The notes under the pieces: generated by a model
What the model was told of the DNA's origin: nothing
What the model saw: only the letters and a program-made list of their open reading frames with translations
Database searches by the model: none
Shown here: positions 23,223 through 35,427 of the stretch, piece after piece
Position numbering within the stretch: the first letter of the stretch is position 1
Layout of the letters: every line of letters starts with the position of its first letter
NCBI GenBank assembly: GCA_036345935.2
Contig: JADWOT020000001.1
Location: 2,531,258 to 2,595,257 of the forward strand
Source: Taenia hydatigena
Taxonomy: Eukaryota; Platyhelminthes; Cestoda; Cyclophyllidea; Taeniidae
Length of the DNA: 64,000 nucleotides
Direction: 5' to 3'
Position numbers and translations under genes: made by a program

Positions 23223-23355
23223 CGGCCTCACTAGGTGTAGTTGAACGGAATGTTGGTGTGGATATTTTCTCACCTGGTTGTCTTCAAACCTCGTTCGAGT
23301 TCTCTCGTCAGTGTTGTGCTTTATGTGTGGCACTTTCTTTCATCAACTCAGTTTT

Positions 23356-23366
23356 TTAAATAAATT
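23356..23366 (+). terminator. Polyadenylation signal of gene C
   Basis: AAATAAATT, containing AATAAA, about 137 bases after the C stop codon. Confidence 0.6.
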
Positions 23367-23649
23367 AACGACTTGTGACTTTCTTTTTCAATGTGGGTGG
23401 ATCGGCTGTACGTTGGAATCACGTGAAACACCAGGGAGGTGTAAGAGTTTGAGAAAGCCCTTTATGCGGGCATAGCTGGCGGACAAGAGCCATTGAGTAG
23501 CGTCATGGCAACACTACTGGTGTCAATTTGTGGTAGTTCGGATCTGTAAGCACCTTAACTACCCACATTATAGTCATCCATCCATCCACCCATTCATTAT
23601 CATCCCTCCCATCCACCTCTTATCCCAACACATCTCAAGCACCGCGCTG

Positions 23650-24990
23650 CCATTTGTTTACTCAGAGTAGTTGCACTGATATCAACTATTGACTCTACGT
23701 CAGAATGGTAAGACCTATTTACAAGTGATAAAGAAAGTGCAGTTTCTCCCTCAATTTTGGCAAATCAGCTGACATGAGTCTGGTCACGCAAAGGTTTCGA
23801 CCGATTTTCATCGCTATGCAGTAAGGTAGAATCCAAATTTACCAAAAGTAGATTTTCTATGTAATTGCTACTTACTTTTGTAAAAGCGCTTTTGCCCTCG
23901 CCAAAAGTGGCATCAGTGCAGAAATCTTCGTTAGTTAATTAATTACCAATTTCATAACGAACAGAGGCTCAAATGCCGAATTCTCCAACTCAACTATGCT
24001 TGGGGATGTCTAAAGTGCTCCATTTTCACTTTGACTTTTAAATAGCAGGGTGATCTAAGGCTTGATGCGCTGTTACACACACACAGGCAGAATTCGAATC
24101 TTTTGGCAAGCGGTGTAATTTCGGGGCCAATCAAACGAAGATGGATACACTAGTGTCTCCATTAATGGGATGAGAGGCGAGAGGGTCCAACCTCATATTT
24201 CACCCAGATAACGATTGCACGTCGTTAATGAAGACGCACGCACTGCATTCTCTATTTCCTCGATTTCCCGTCTTTGCAACTCGACTGGATGCAAGTTCAC
24301 TCCCAAAAAAGCCGATTTATTTAGTGTCGATAACTTTGGCACTCACTGCTGGCCAATAGCACAAACGGTGGAAGAAGGAACCACATAAAGCCCATAAACA
24401 CAACTTATGCATGAAAGCGCAACTTGTCATGCATTGCCTACTTTATGACTTCAGTAGCATTATTTGAAAACCGATGGAGGCGAGCGAGGTTAGTGACTGC
24501 ATTCAAGTTGCCCACTCGAAAAACACTTTCCGTGCTCAAATCATAATACCTAATGAAATAAAGTGTTTTATGTTCTATCAAGTCATCATTTTGCCAGTCA
24601 TTAAAACGGATAGTCCATGGACGCCTCCACTACTCTGAGGGAAGGAGGCGAGCAATTTTTCCACTTTTCTGTCCTTGGAGTAACATATTATCATCATCTT
24701 TCAAGCACAAATCAATTTGCAATTGACACAGTTGTTTTTTTAAATAAGCATTTCTAATATAGAAGGGTGGAAGAGGCTTGGTGGGCATAGAACAGGAAAG
24801 TGCGGCATTCGAGCTGCACAAGTCTCCCTACTGCAAAAAGTACCATCGTGAGCAGCAGCTAATCGCGGATCTGCAGATGCTCTGCTAAGAAACTTTACTT
24901 AGCTCATTTTGAATGCTATTTTTGTTCTGTACAACTTGCTACGTCGTAGAATGTGTGACGCCTAATGCATGCACTCAGCACAAAGATTGG
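23650..24990 (+). repeat. Dispersed repeat R1, copy c
   Basis: Aligns in parts with 10654-11450 and with 42240-42960 (GGATGTCTRMAGTGCTCCAT block, CAAGCGGTGTAAT block, ACTGGATGCAAG block, GACTTCAGTAGCA block). No gene seen. Confidence 0.55.
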
Positions 24991-26499
24991 AGGCAAGAAG
25001 GAGGAAAAACATGTGTGTGTAGAAGATGTGAAAGACAATAAAGTACAGCAAGGACAAGTGTACTTGAAGGGTATTGATTAATTAACTTGCATTTACTCCA
25101 CTGAACCTCCAAAAGCATCTTTGTCCTCGTCCACTCCATAAAGTCTAATTTTTTCGTCACTGACGTCTCCAACCCACTACATCCTTCGTTCACGTGGCCA
25201 TCTATTAGGACGCATCCTTCTTCGAACATTCGTTTATAAACGGGCGTTCATCAACCCGTGACTCTCCGTCCAAGCTGTAGCTTCACTGTCGTGGGTAGAA
25301 CTAACGGCGATCCTGGGAATATCCGCATCATGACCCACCATAAAGCTAATTGTGTCAACGATGTGCGCAGTGTCATCTGCCTCTCTGTGGTGGATTGTAG
25401 GACCACTCTTATCACATCTAGCAATTACGACGAAAAAGAAGGAACAGGGATGTTTCGAACTACTCAATTTTTATCTTTCTCAACATGTGAGTCACCTTGT
25501 GCTCAAAGTCACGTGGACGAAAGGATGGAGGGGTCGATGAAGTGCGAAATGGAAATGGGATGCGTCCTAGGATGAATGAACGGTAAGTGAGTGAAGGGCT
25601 AAAGGGAGGATAGAAGGGAAACAACGAGAAGAATGACGTATGGATGACCTAACTCTCCCTCTCTTAACCACCATGAAGGTCCAATTTACTTCACAAGCCC
25701 CAAGAGGTCATGTCACTCCTCTGTCAGACCTCCTTCCTTATCTTGTCGATTCCTCAAGCAGCGACTTCCTTCCTTACCCTCCACACCTTCCCGACCCACT
25801 TTAACGTGCATCAGCTTGATTGAGCAGGTAGATTTTAGAGACCACAACAAAGGCACTTTCGCTCTTCAGAGGACGAGGTGATGAGCGAATAGGCTAAACA
25901 GAGAGAGGGCGACACCAAAGCGGGTGTCTTTGTCACCGACCTCGTACCGGGTGTGTATGTGACAGCTGACTGAATGGTGGACACAGCGGGTGAGGCCATT
26001 CTGGCGCGCTTGCGGTGATTCGACTGGCCCTAACATTAAGGTGACTACTGGTTCACTTGCCAATGACAAAGAACAATCAGGGTTTGGGAGGAAGGATCAA
26101 GTATGAGTCAGAAAAGAGGATTTTTCCCGAAATATTTAAACATAACACGCCTTCGGTTAGTAACAGACCCCACTGGTGGTAGGTTCTTATTGCAGAGAGG
26201 AACTTAGGAGCACAAAACTATCTCTCGCCACGATTTGGTCTCTAGCTCAAACGGCCCGGCATTTCGTGACATGATATAGGTGGACTGTCTCTCCAGTCTC
26301 TCCTCTGGAGGCCACAAGGGGATGGAGATTTCCCTTCTCAACCTCTCCCCCATTCCCTTTCTCAGTCACTGGCTCAGATGACCGACTAAAACAAGAAGTC
26401 TTAAAGAATCCTAAGTGATAAGTTTTTTTATGAGAAAGAAATGGCTAACAAAACTGGCTCTCTGATAAGAGAGAAAAAGTGGTTTCGTCTGACGTCGAC
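24991..26499. other. Intergenic stretch
   Basis: No credible gene seen; short open frames in it lack signal peptides, promoters or repeat conservation. Confidence 0.4.
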
Positions 26500-27129
26500 T
26501 TAAACCAGATTAGAGGAACAATCCCCGCAATCAACACCATCATCGTAGGCGTAGCGATTGCGACGTCGTCTGATCATGTTCTGCCAGTTATTTCGCGCCA
26601 TCTTGCGGGAGAAGAACCATAACGTATCTTCAATATAGCCATCCACATCAATGTCATCTTCCCAATCTTCATCATATTCACATCCTCCACTTCTTTCCTT
26701 TCTCTGTCGTCTTCTTTCTCCTCCATCGATGTCGTCGTCACAGTTCCTATCGTCACTGTCATCTCTAGCACCTTCATTATCTCTGTCATGTCGACCACGT
26801 CTCTTTCTTCCATTCCTGAACCGACTTTTACCCTCATGGGCATCATCCATATCATACTGGTCGTCGTCCTTTCCTTCATTCCCATCACATCCATCGCTGT
26901 CGTCTTCATCGTGTTTGTCATCACCACCCCTACCACATCGATCTTCATCAATCTCTTTGTCGTCACGGTCATCGGCGTCTGCATTCAATCCGGCATAGTC
27001 AGCGGATCGGCCCTCCTCATGGCGCACTTCCGACTTCATTTCTGCCCCCTTCTCCAGAGGTGCAGCTTGCAGACTGTCTGATAACAAGACCAGTACGGCT
27101 ACAGAAATGCAAAACCGGATCGCTTGCAT
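26500..27129 (-). CDS. Secreted acidic protein D (minus strand)
   Basis: 209 residues. Signal peptide MQAIRFCISVAVLVLL ... SLQA, with cleavage likely before APLEK. Long Asp/Glu/Gly-rich body (KHDEDDSDGCDGNEGKDDDQ), a basic interruption (GRKRRGRHDRD), further acidic blocks (EYDEDWEDDIDVDGYIED), and a C-terminal part that turns basic and aromatic (WFFSRKMARNNWQNMIRRRR) with two late Cys. The dibasic clusters could be processing sites; that is inference. The ATG lies 43 nt below a TATA box. It is the only intact family member on the minus strand. Single exon as read; function unknown. Confidence 0.73.
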   Translation of the reverse strand: MQAIRFCISVAVLVLLSDSLQAAPLEKGAEMKSEVRHEEGRSADYAGLNADADDRDDKEIDEDRCGRGGDDKHDEDDSDGCDGNEGKDDDQYDMDDAHEGKSRFRNGRKRRGRHDRDNEGARDDSDDRNCDDDIDGGERRRQRKERSGGCEYDEDWEDDIDVDGYIEDTLWFFSRKMARNNWQNMIRRRRNRYAYDDGVDCGDCSSNLV

Positions 27130-27171
27130 GGATAGATGCAGTGGAAATAAAAATAAACAATGCAGTCTAGA

Positions 27172-27197
27172 CTTTTATAGTTTGGCAATGACCTTCA
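27172..27197 (-). promoter_or_regulatory. Core promoter of gene D
   Basis: On the minus strand: TGAAGGTCA (27197-27189), 8 nt, CTATAAAAG (27180-27172). TGAAGGTCA fits the TNAAGGTCA consensus known for ERR-type nuclear receptors. Confidence 0.7.
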
Positions 27198-29109
27198 ACA
27201 TCCACCAATCAAGCACGAGTTGGACGCCACCATGACGTGACAGGATGGCGGTCATGCAGTAGAAGGAGGAGGACAGTGACTTCAAAAAGTAAATTGTTTG
27301 CTTCAGAGCTATTTACCTTCTCTACTAGTTGCCATCGGCAACAAAAAATAGGATGTGTTAACATGATTTACTCGGTTATCCTGCATCCATCCTCCCCATT
27401 CACATATCTATCCATTTACACATTCATTTATCCATCCGTCATTCAGCCATCCACACGCTCACTAAATGAGGCAGACTCCTGTACAGCTGTGGCCAAATTC
27501 CAGCACGAAGACGAACCTGAATTTAAGCTGCGCCTCGGCCACCACCTTCAGCATCTTTCCCACTCCTTTTTTTTAGGGCAGTCTACATAGCAGCTCTGAA
27601 TTGACAAGAGCCTCCAAAGTGGGCATCGATGACAACACCATTGTCAACAGTATAGTGGATAAGAAAGGCAGGTGTGGGCTTGTCAGTCACCCATGTTCCG
27701 ATGGTATTGTGGTCCATTCAGGCCTCTACGGTGGTTTTACACACATTTTAAGCAGGACTGAGGCGATGGGAGGATGCAAAGTGAGCAAAGGCAGTGGATA
27801 AACCGAGTCATGTCCATTTTGGTGGTCATGTGACACATATAATCAGCCTGGCCTGAATTACTGGCATGTCTAAACATCCTTCGGACCAGTGTTTATCTAC
27901 CGTGAAAAAGGGGATCGATGCCCCCTTCATGTGTTCGAGGATTTCGTTAGTGGGCTCTTCTCCAATACAGTTCCCTTTGTAAAAGGCGTGAAATAGAAGT
28001 AGAGTTTAATGACATAAATGATGATCCTCATCTCGCAGTCTGCTTCAATTCACAACTCAACTAATCGGGCCTCACAACCTTTGAGTGTCATTTCTTCGTG
28101 TCAGCAGACCCAACCCTAATAGTGGCACGGCCAATTGCCCGCAATGCCCAGCCATGTCCACAGTCGCTAATGTCTTCTGTGGACGAATAGTAGACCAGAT
28201 TTCTTCAGGAATGCCCCAATATTGTGTCGAAAAGAATGAATGTCAAATACAGGCCATCCTTTAAGCAGCGAGTTTGGTCAGGAAACACAACTAGTTCATT
28301 GCAGTACTCTTAGCGAATGTGAGTGAAATTCTTAAAAGTAAGTAATGCGGTTGAAGTAGAATGACTACCTTGGGAGCCGAAGACAGCGGTTAAAGGAAGG
28401 CGGAGGACTCATTACAGCACAGACGCCTCAAGATCATGCTTACGGTCCCTCAGTCCACCTAATCTGCTTCTAACATGCCGATGCGCCAGACAGCCTGCCA
28501 ATGCGCCACCTAGACGGAGGCAGAAGTGGTAAAAAATTTGGCGACGCTAGTAGCTATAAGCAACACAGACTACTGTTCTGTGGTTGGTGAGAGTCCATTC
28601 CTTAAATAAATTGTGATTAGCTAACCATCCAAAGGTTTGCTGTGTCATCTAGCCTCTCTAGCAATCAGTGCCAGTGATGCTCGATTAAGCATAAATTGAA
28701 ATATTAGAGGTCTTCCTTCACTCACAAGGCACGGCGACTACATGAAGTGTGGAGGTCTGCAGTAAGTCATGGGATCTCCCGCCTCCGCACCTCGCTATCG
28801 TAAACAAATGACACGAGAAAGACACAACTACAGTCCGCCATAAAATCACTTTGAATGCGGAGCAAGCATTATAGCTATGCAGAGCTAGGCGTTTCAGTGC
28901 CAGTGGCAAGCTTTCCTCCCACCATACACAATATCTGGTTTGCGTGTCGTGGACAAGGTCAGTTGAGACATTGATCATCATGAGTGTTGACTGCATTGGC
29001 AGCTGTTTGTTTGTCAAAGAAAGTATTACTAATGCTAAAGACTCCAAGCAGGTTCGCTAAGGTGGTTTTTTGCCCAACATAGCAGCAGAAATTCCTATGA
29101 AAAGCCTTT

Positions 29110-29330
29110 TAGGGTGAGGAACACGCCTGATCTGAAGGGTTTAATGCAATACCTCTGCTGGAGTGACTGTGAATGAGTTCCAGGGTGATTTACAAATTAG
29201 ACAAATTTGAACATTCTCGATACCGATGATGACGCAATAGCTGCGCTGATGATTCAACTGGACAAACAAATATGCCTGTTCCGTAGCCTTCCACATCTTA
29301 GCCATAGGCCAATGAGCACCATCGGAGCCT
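29110..29330 (-). other. Coding-like repeated segment, copy 2 (inverted)
   Basis: On the minus strand it follows 21150-21340 codon by codon (KAT..YL.VQLNHQRS ... TPAEVLH), but a TAA interrupts it after AEVLH. Confidence 0.35.
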
Positions 29331-29534
29331 CACCTCATCTTTTATTCCACTTCCAAGAATTATGATCGCGGGAGCCAGTCAGGAATGACTCGTACGCTAG
29401 ACAGCTAGCCACCTTTACAATTCCCATTGAAGTCCCCCAGGTAATGACTAACTAGAAACAGCCGATAACCGAAGCTGTCAGTAAACGCAAAAGGTAAAAA
29501 TTCAGCTTAACTATGAGAATCCTTACACTAACTA

Positions 29535-29995
29535 CGAGCTTAACCACTTAGTTCCCTTACTTCCCTTTAACCTATTTGCCAGGTATCGAAATACTCTAAT
29601 AGGCACCATGATGCCACATGGTCTTGACTATGGTTCTTACAAAAACTCCAAATTTCCAAAACAAAAGCAGAAACTATTGCACCCTTTAGCCCTTGCCCTT
29701 TTTGGACATCAGCCTTTTACTTGTCACAATCAAATCGCACACTACAGTTGAATATCCGCAATGACTACGAGCTTAACCACTTAGTTTCCTTAATTCCCTT
29801 TAACCTATTTACCAGACATCGAAATATTCTAGTGGGTATCACGATGCTACATGATCTTGACTATGATTCTTGCGAAAACTCCAAATTCCCAAAACAAAAG
29901 CAGAAACTACCGCACCCCTTAGCCCTTGTCCCTTTGGACATCAGCCTTTTACTTGTCACAATCAAATCGCACACTGCGACTGAATTTCAGCAACA
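29535..29995 (+). repeat. Tandem duplication of about 230 bp
   Basis: Two adjacent units, 29535-29763 and 29764-29995, both opening CTACGAGCTTAACCACTTAG and ending near CAATCAAATCGCACACT. Roughly 10% diverged. No function seen. Confidence 0.85.
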
Positions 29996-30344
29996 TGAAA
30001 TTAAAAGCACGTTGCTATGGTTAAACAAGCGTCAACTTTATAATAGAAGCGCTGACATTTATCAAGTGCAAGTTTTTTAGCTAATATAATACGAGATGTT
30101 ATAACATGCTTCTCTCAATGTAGCATATGCTTTTTTTGCAATTTAGTCAAGTAAAGACTTATTTGGACTTTATGTTGGAGCAAAATCCGTCTCTTCTTAC
30201 TAAAGTCAATGCATTTTACATACAAAGCAGTGCTAAAATTCTTGAAGTGGATAAGGTGGGTAACATTTCGTAGTCAGCACAATGCAACTAAAAGATTATT
30301 AAAATAGGTTGACGATGTAATCTCCTCGATCTCGACAGCATGGG

Positions 30345-30487
30345 TGTAGTACTTTATTTGTTTGTACTGCCGGTTTTTGGTCAGGATCACAGCAGCAGCA
30401 GCCTATTTCCCTCTGTCCGTCGAATATATACATTCTAATTTAGCATTCTGCCTTCTTTTGCCTTCGAGGGAGCCTCGGGACCCTACA
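30345..30487 (+). mobile_element. Solo LTR with intact target-site duplication
   Basis: TGTAGTACTTTA ... GGGACCCTACA, TRIM-like family, shortened in the middle. Flanked by perfect 5-bp repeats ATGGG (30340-30344 and 30488-30492). No internal sequence or primer-binding site, so a solo LTR. Confidence 0.85.
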
Positions 30488-30749
30488 ATGGGTCTTATGA
30501 TCAGCAGCATCCTTTTGGCGAAATTTTTAGCAATGCTGGGCACTGCAGCGTTTTGTTGGTCTTCAAAGACTAAAGTTTACTAGAAATTTTAAGACGGCGT
30601 CAAACTAATCCACTCGACACGAATGCTTACGGGGAACATCCTATTTCGGCAGTCAAACTCAAGCATCCCCGAAAAAGTATCAAGACTTGGGTCTCCAATT
30701 CCGAGTTTGTTTCTTTCAGACATGCATAAAAGTGTTAATTAGTGATAGC

Positions 30750-31620
30750 TCACCAAGTACAAAACCCGTGCCATGGCGACGCAATAGCATGAGGTTAGGT
30801 TAAGGGCAACATGTACTAAAGCGCATAAACGGAGCGTGCCTAATAGGTCGTAACCTATTTTACAGTGCCTACCCAATTGTTTTAGTAGCACGTTTCGAGG
30901 ACAAAAAATGTGGAAGAAATTAGAGGCTTAAAAAACGCCCTTTATATTCAAGTTGTAACGCAAAATTCAATGCTTATTCTGGTCTTGTTTTTTTTCAGGC
31001 CGTCTTTTAAACCTAGCATTGTAAAAAACACTGGCGTCAAACAAGAACTTGGTGTCGTCACATATGTGTGACGCCTATAACAAGCATTAAACACAAAATT
31101 ATTACAGGTGATTTTAATTTTATATCCAAGCCGATGTGCCTGCCCATTGTCAATCTGGCAAATTTGTCAACCTTTTGGAGCTCGCTATTCCACTTTCAAT
31201 AAACCAACCTTCTAAAAATCAATCGACGTATCTGCATATATTGCCATAGAAAAGCATCCATTCTTACTGGGTGATTGGGACACTGGATGCCTAAATTATT
31301 GAGATGATAGCATTTGTAAACCTTAGGTGGCTATTTTGTGGGTAGGGCTTTACGCCTCTGGCTGGGTTAACTAAATGGGACTTAGCGCTCCCGTTGTCAT
31401 TTCTGGGAGACGCTTACCAACGCGGTAGCCACTCACGTGCTCCTTGCTATCAACGCCACCACACCCACGGCCCCCACAACAAAAAGTATAGGTCTAAATA
31501 GCCCACTCGCTTTGACTAGTCACATCAACATTTGTTTCTATCTCCTCAGAGGCCAATATAAGCTGAAAATACTTGTTTTGTTCACATTCAGGGTGGTGAA
31601 GCCCTCGGCTTTTAATTGAG
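30750..31620 (+). repeat. Dispersed repeat R1, copy d
   Basis: Matches 11800-12560 and 19310-19700, including CACATATGTGTGAC near 31060 and CTCAGAGGCCAA near 31545. No gene seen. Confidence 0.55.
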
Positions 31621-32419
31621 GGCGGAATGCGGTCAGCGGTGAGCATGTTACTCCCTTTGTTGATGCACACACATGAAATCAATTGTGCTGCCTGTGGGAG
31701 TTAGACGGGACCAGCACAGTTAAGAACGATAAAGTGAATTGCTGGTATAGAAACCAACACCTTCAGTGATAGTGGATATTGAAACCGCGTGACGGCTACT
31801 TTTACTACTATGAAGTCAGGCGTTAGTGGCTAGATCTGTTAAGGCTCCAAATGGCATGCGTCTCTTGTAAAATACTCCAAGCTGGAGTCGGAAGCATTTG
31901 TAAATGCAGATGGGACGGGATCACGGTACCACGACTCACTGACGGCGTGAAAAAGATGGCGATGCTTCATGTGAGTGAGATGGCTAATATTGCAGCGTGA
32001 TGAAGAAAATAGCATGGTTTTGTCGGTGTTTAATAGGGTTAGCTGTTATAACCACATTCATTAGCAGCCTTTAGCCTATATCGAGCTTAAAAATGAATTT
32101 TTCTACACACGAATATGAGCCATCACACAAGGAGGGAAGCCTTTTATGTGCTCGTAAACCTCGTCTTTGTCTTCGTTTTCATACTCCATACTCACCGTCT
32201 TCGACGCCTTTTAAAATTACGCAAACTTCGTCCATCCATTCGTTATCATGTCCGTTTTCATAACTCAACGCTGCTGCTTACTTAGCGATAGTATTCATCC
32301 CGTCGGTGCCCACGTCAGATTCCACAGGATCAGATCAACCGATGGCGATGACACCGAAATAAAACGTGTACCACAGAAAAATTTCGACGGCGTTCATAAG
32401 AAGTTGGAGGGTAAAGAGT
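31621..32419. other. Intergenic stretch
   Basis: No gene seen. A weak TATA-like TTCATAAG at about 32392 precedes the broken gene at 32420. Confidence 0.4.
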
Positions 32420-32882
32420 ATGCGTAGCTTGTCTGCTCTCCTTTACATCGTAACAGCTATTGGTGCTGGCATCAGACCTGTCAAGGCCGGTGAGGGACTC
32501 GTGTACCTGGAAGACGTGGAAGCGGATGAAGAAGGTAAACAGTGGGTACGCGCATACATTAAAGACGGCAAAAAATAATGGAAACGATCTTGAAGGTGAA
32601 GACGGAGAAAAGTTACTAAAAATAGAGAAAGACGCATGTTTTGATGTACCCGTGTATAGACACGACGGTACGGAAGGAGGACATTTGTGTAATGATGGCA
32701 TACCGGGCGATAGACAAGGGTGTGCAGCTGACTAGGTGGAAATGGAACAGGAGCGTGAAGAGGATAAGGCCACCATGGGACGCTTGTGCTTTGAAGATGC
32801 CGAAAACGATCGAGAGGGACGCAGAGCTCTAGGAGCACACGATGAACAGGGGCAATTTGATTTCAACAAGGATGAGTGGTAA
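32420..32882 (+). pseudogene. Broken secreted acidic gene K
   Basis: Starts with a signal peptide (MRSLSALLYIVTAIGAG ... VKAGEG), then acidic sequence (VYLEDVEADEEGKQW). The frame stops at 32576-32578 after a run of six A at about 32570. The acidic reading resumes in another frame (NGNDLEGEDGEK, Cys-containing GCAAD), hits a TAG at 32733-32735 and continues (EQEREEDKATM ... FDFNKDEW) to a TAA at 32880-32882. An AATAAA follows at about 32920. One homopolymer insertion plus one nonsense codon suffice to explain it, so it looks recently broken. Confidence 0.55.
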
Positions 32883-33259
32883 GGTAATGACGATGATCAG
32901 AAGAGTTTCCTCTTTCGTAAATAAAAAAGTTTGACGAAGCCTTCAGTGTTTTGGAACACCATCTGGGTACTTTGAAGGGCGCGCGGGTTAAAGTACAAAT
33001 TGGATGTCGCAGCTAAGTTTTTTCCATCCTCACATCCAATGTCGGTTCCATCGCCCAACTTCTTCCTAATCCAACCTATTCTTATCCACCCAGCCATCTA
33101 AATAACCAACTATTCCCCATCCATTGCTCATTCATCCATCAATCCAATGTTCCGCCTCCAAGGGCACTTTTGTGAATCAATGTTCCTTTGTCATTTTCGG
33201 CGCGCCATTGAAATGGGTGCAAACCTCTAAACTTTAAAGTCCATCTGAGCTTCTCCAAC

Positions 33260-33310
33260 CGGAAACATTGTTCCTCACACATGGTGGGGGACTCCATGAC
33301 CTCTATAAGA
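33260..33310 (+). promoter_or_regulatory. Decayed promoter homologous to that of gene C
   Basis: CCTCTATAAGAT near 33299-33310 is identical to the C promoter TATA region, and the upstream CCAACCGG..ACAT block also matches. The half-site position is degenerate. Confidence 0.5.
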
Positions 33311-33326
33311 TCTATAGGCATTTATA

Positions 33327-33740
33327 TGTCGTTTTTTAAAGTACAAACCGGTCCGCACATCTTCATCGTACCTCTCTTTGTGCTCCCTTTAGCAAACGGC
33401 TGGTCTCCAAGGAGAAGTGGATGACCATCTTCACGAGTTCGACAAATTTTGCTCGGAGCTGTTGGCTGATTTATCATTGGCAATAGCAAATTTACGATGA
33501 AACGTAAGATGAAGATTTGTGAGGACACTGTTTCGGTGATGGATGTGGAAAGGAGGATGAAGAGGGTGAATGCGATGAATATGCATAAGTTGATGAAGAA
33601 GAGATGAATTAAGGAGAGTGAAAAATGGTAAAAATGAGCATCGCGAAGAAGAAGGCGACGATGAACACGAGGAAGGTGAGTACCATGACGAAGATTTAGA
33701 TCACGATGACGGTCAGCATTCATCTCTTATCCAGCTCCTC
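33327..33740 (+). pseudogene. Broken secreted acidic gene H
   Basis: The ATG at about 33327 opens a signal-peptide-like stretch (HIFIVPLFVLPLANG) that ends at a stop. In the next frame acidic sequence follows (GEVDDHLHEFDKFCSELL), then further stops, then a final Asp/Glu/His-rich section (DDEHEEGEYHDEDLDHDD, about 33655-33712). Order and promoter match gene C. At least one frameshift and several stops make it non-functional. Confidence 0.5.
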
Positions 33741-35247
33741 ACGCAATAATCCATCCGTGTCTAGCTATTTCATATCCATCCATCCGACTTTGAATCCCTC
33801 CAATTCTACCCTTGAATACTGCGCGATAATCAACTTTTTTTTGCTTTCTTCGGGTAGGTGCGTCAATCTTGCCAATGCGGCATCATTCCAGTCAGCCTCG
33901 TGGATGGACTGACACAATAAACAGGGTTGAGTTGTAGCCAACGAAAAAGTGTCCCATTCATCAACAACTCTTTACACCATCTCCCCCAACTCAACCATAG
34001 CGCCACTTCTCTAAGCTAGTCTACAGTTCTTTTATTTGAACTGAGCATTGTCTCCAGGTTGTACTTTGAATGAGCCATGTATGCAGGTCACGCAGTGAGG
34101 AGATGATGGAATGATGAGCATTGCCGCGAGGACTACAGCTACGTGTTCTCTCATGAAGGAGAACACCTGTGTCCTCACCTGTAAGATCTCGTATTTCAGA
34201 ACAGCAGCGTAGGGTTGAGTTAGCACGGTAAGAGGGCAGCCAAATTGTGCCCACCGCAATGATCATGGGTCATGCAACTACTCAGGGCATCATGCAGCAG
34301 GAAGGAAGAAGAGGGATGACAGATGGTAGAGAGGACCGATCCTGCACTGAAAGCATGATGACGGATGGAGTGGAGGGTGTGAGGTGCTGCGTCGTAATTT
34401 AGTCGTCGGTGGAAAAGTGACTCATCTGTAGATGTCGTATTTGTGTTCTTGGTGTGGACGAAGTATTCCATCTGCGACAGCACAAGCATAAACTCCATCC
34501 ACATAGCCTACACAAACACAAACTCTTTTAGCCAGTATGTGTTCCAACTGCGGTCTAAGAACCGCGTCAGAAAAGCCTATGTCTCTGAAGCATGGTAGCA
34601 TATGCTTTAGCGGTCATCGGCGATGTTTCCTTTATCTTTTGAGGTCGATTCATAGGCACTCAAAATTACTGAAATACCCCATCAGGAAGCCTAACTGCTT
34701 GGATTTATGTCATCAGCAGCGACTGATGAATGCTGATGGACTTGAAGGTTATTACGATCATTTTTTTTTGCGCTAATGGTAGACCTAAATTTATTTTGGC
34801 CTTTATGGTAAATCACATATTAAACATGCGTCTATCAAATTTCAAAAAACGCCAAATAACTCTTAGCAACAAATTTCTTTTTATGATTTTTCTTATATGA
34901 ATAGTAATTTAAAATTATCTACAATCGAAACGCATTCACGTCTGGCTAGCTGCGGTTTCCATGAATAACGATTCTCATGTTTCGATTGCAATTGGTCCGT
35001 GAGTTGTCAAGGCAGAGTAGAAGAAATTTTCTAGCGTTGACTTTTGCTTTCCTTGTGATTGGCACTTGGTCATTTCCCGGTAGCAACGTTGTCAACTAAG
35101 GAACAAATACGGTGGAAGGAAAACCACCAACTCCCGGACTTTAAATTGAATTTGGTGAAAGTGAGCGGAAGCAAAGGATGGTATAGCTGACAGTTCGCCT
35201 GATGACACGATCCACACCCTATCCTTGGTTAAGGTGTGCGTAGCTAC
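33741..35247. other. Intergenic stretch
   Basis: AATAAA at about 33916. Otherwise no gene seen; short open frames on both strands are unsupported. Confidence 0.4.
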
Positions 35248-35253
35248 TTTATT
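35248..35253 (-). terminator. Polyadenylation signal of minus-strand gene J
   Basis: AATAAA on the minus strand, about 175 bases after the J stop codon. Confidence 0.45.
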
Positions 35254-35427
35254 CGTCCTCCACACTTCGTGCCTGCTCTGCCTTCATTATGCTCTCATTC
35301 ATCCTCCTCCACGTTTTCTCCATCCGCGTGACCATTGTGCGCTTCGTCTTTGTTCCACCCCTATCTGTCATCCTCGTTGGCCTCCTCATCTTCTTAGTTG
35401 TTTTCAGCATATCGGTGTACTTTTGTT

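Larger units (their letters stand above)
27198..30344. other. Intergenic stretch
   Basis: TCCA-rich patch at about 27380-27470 (upstream of D, inverted relative to the gene). The inverted copy of the 21-kb coding-like repeat (29110-29330) and a tandem duplication (29535-29995) lie here. No other gene seen. Confidence 0.4.
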
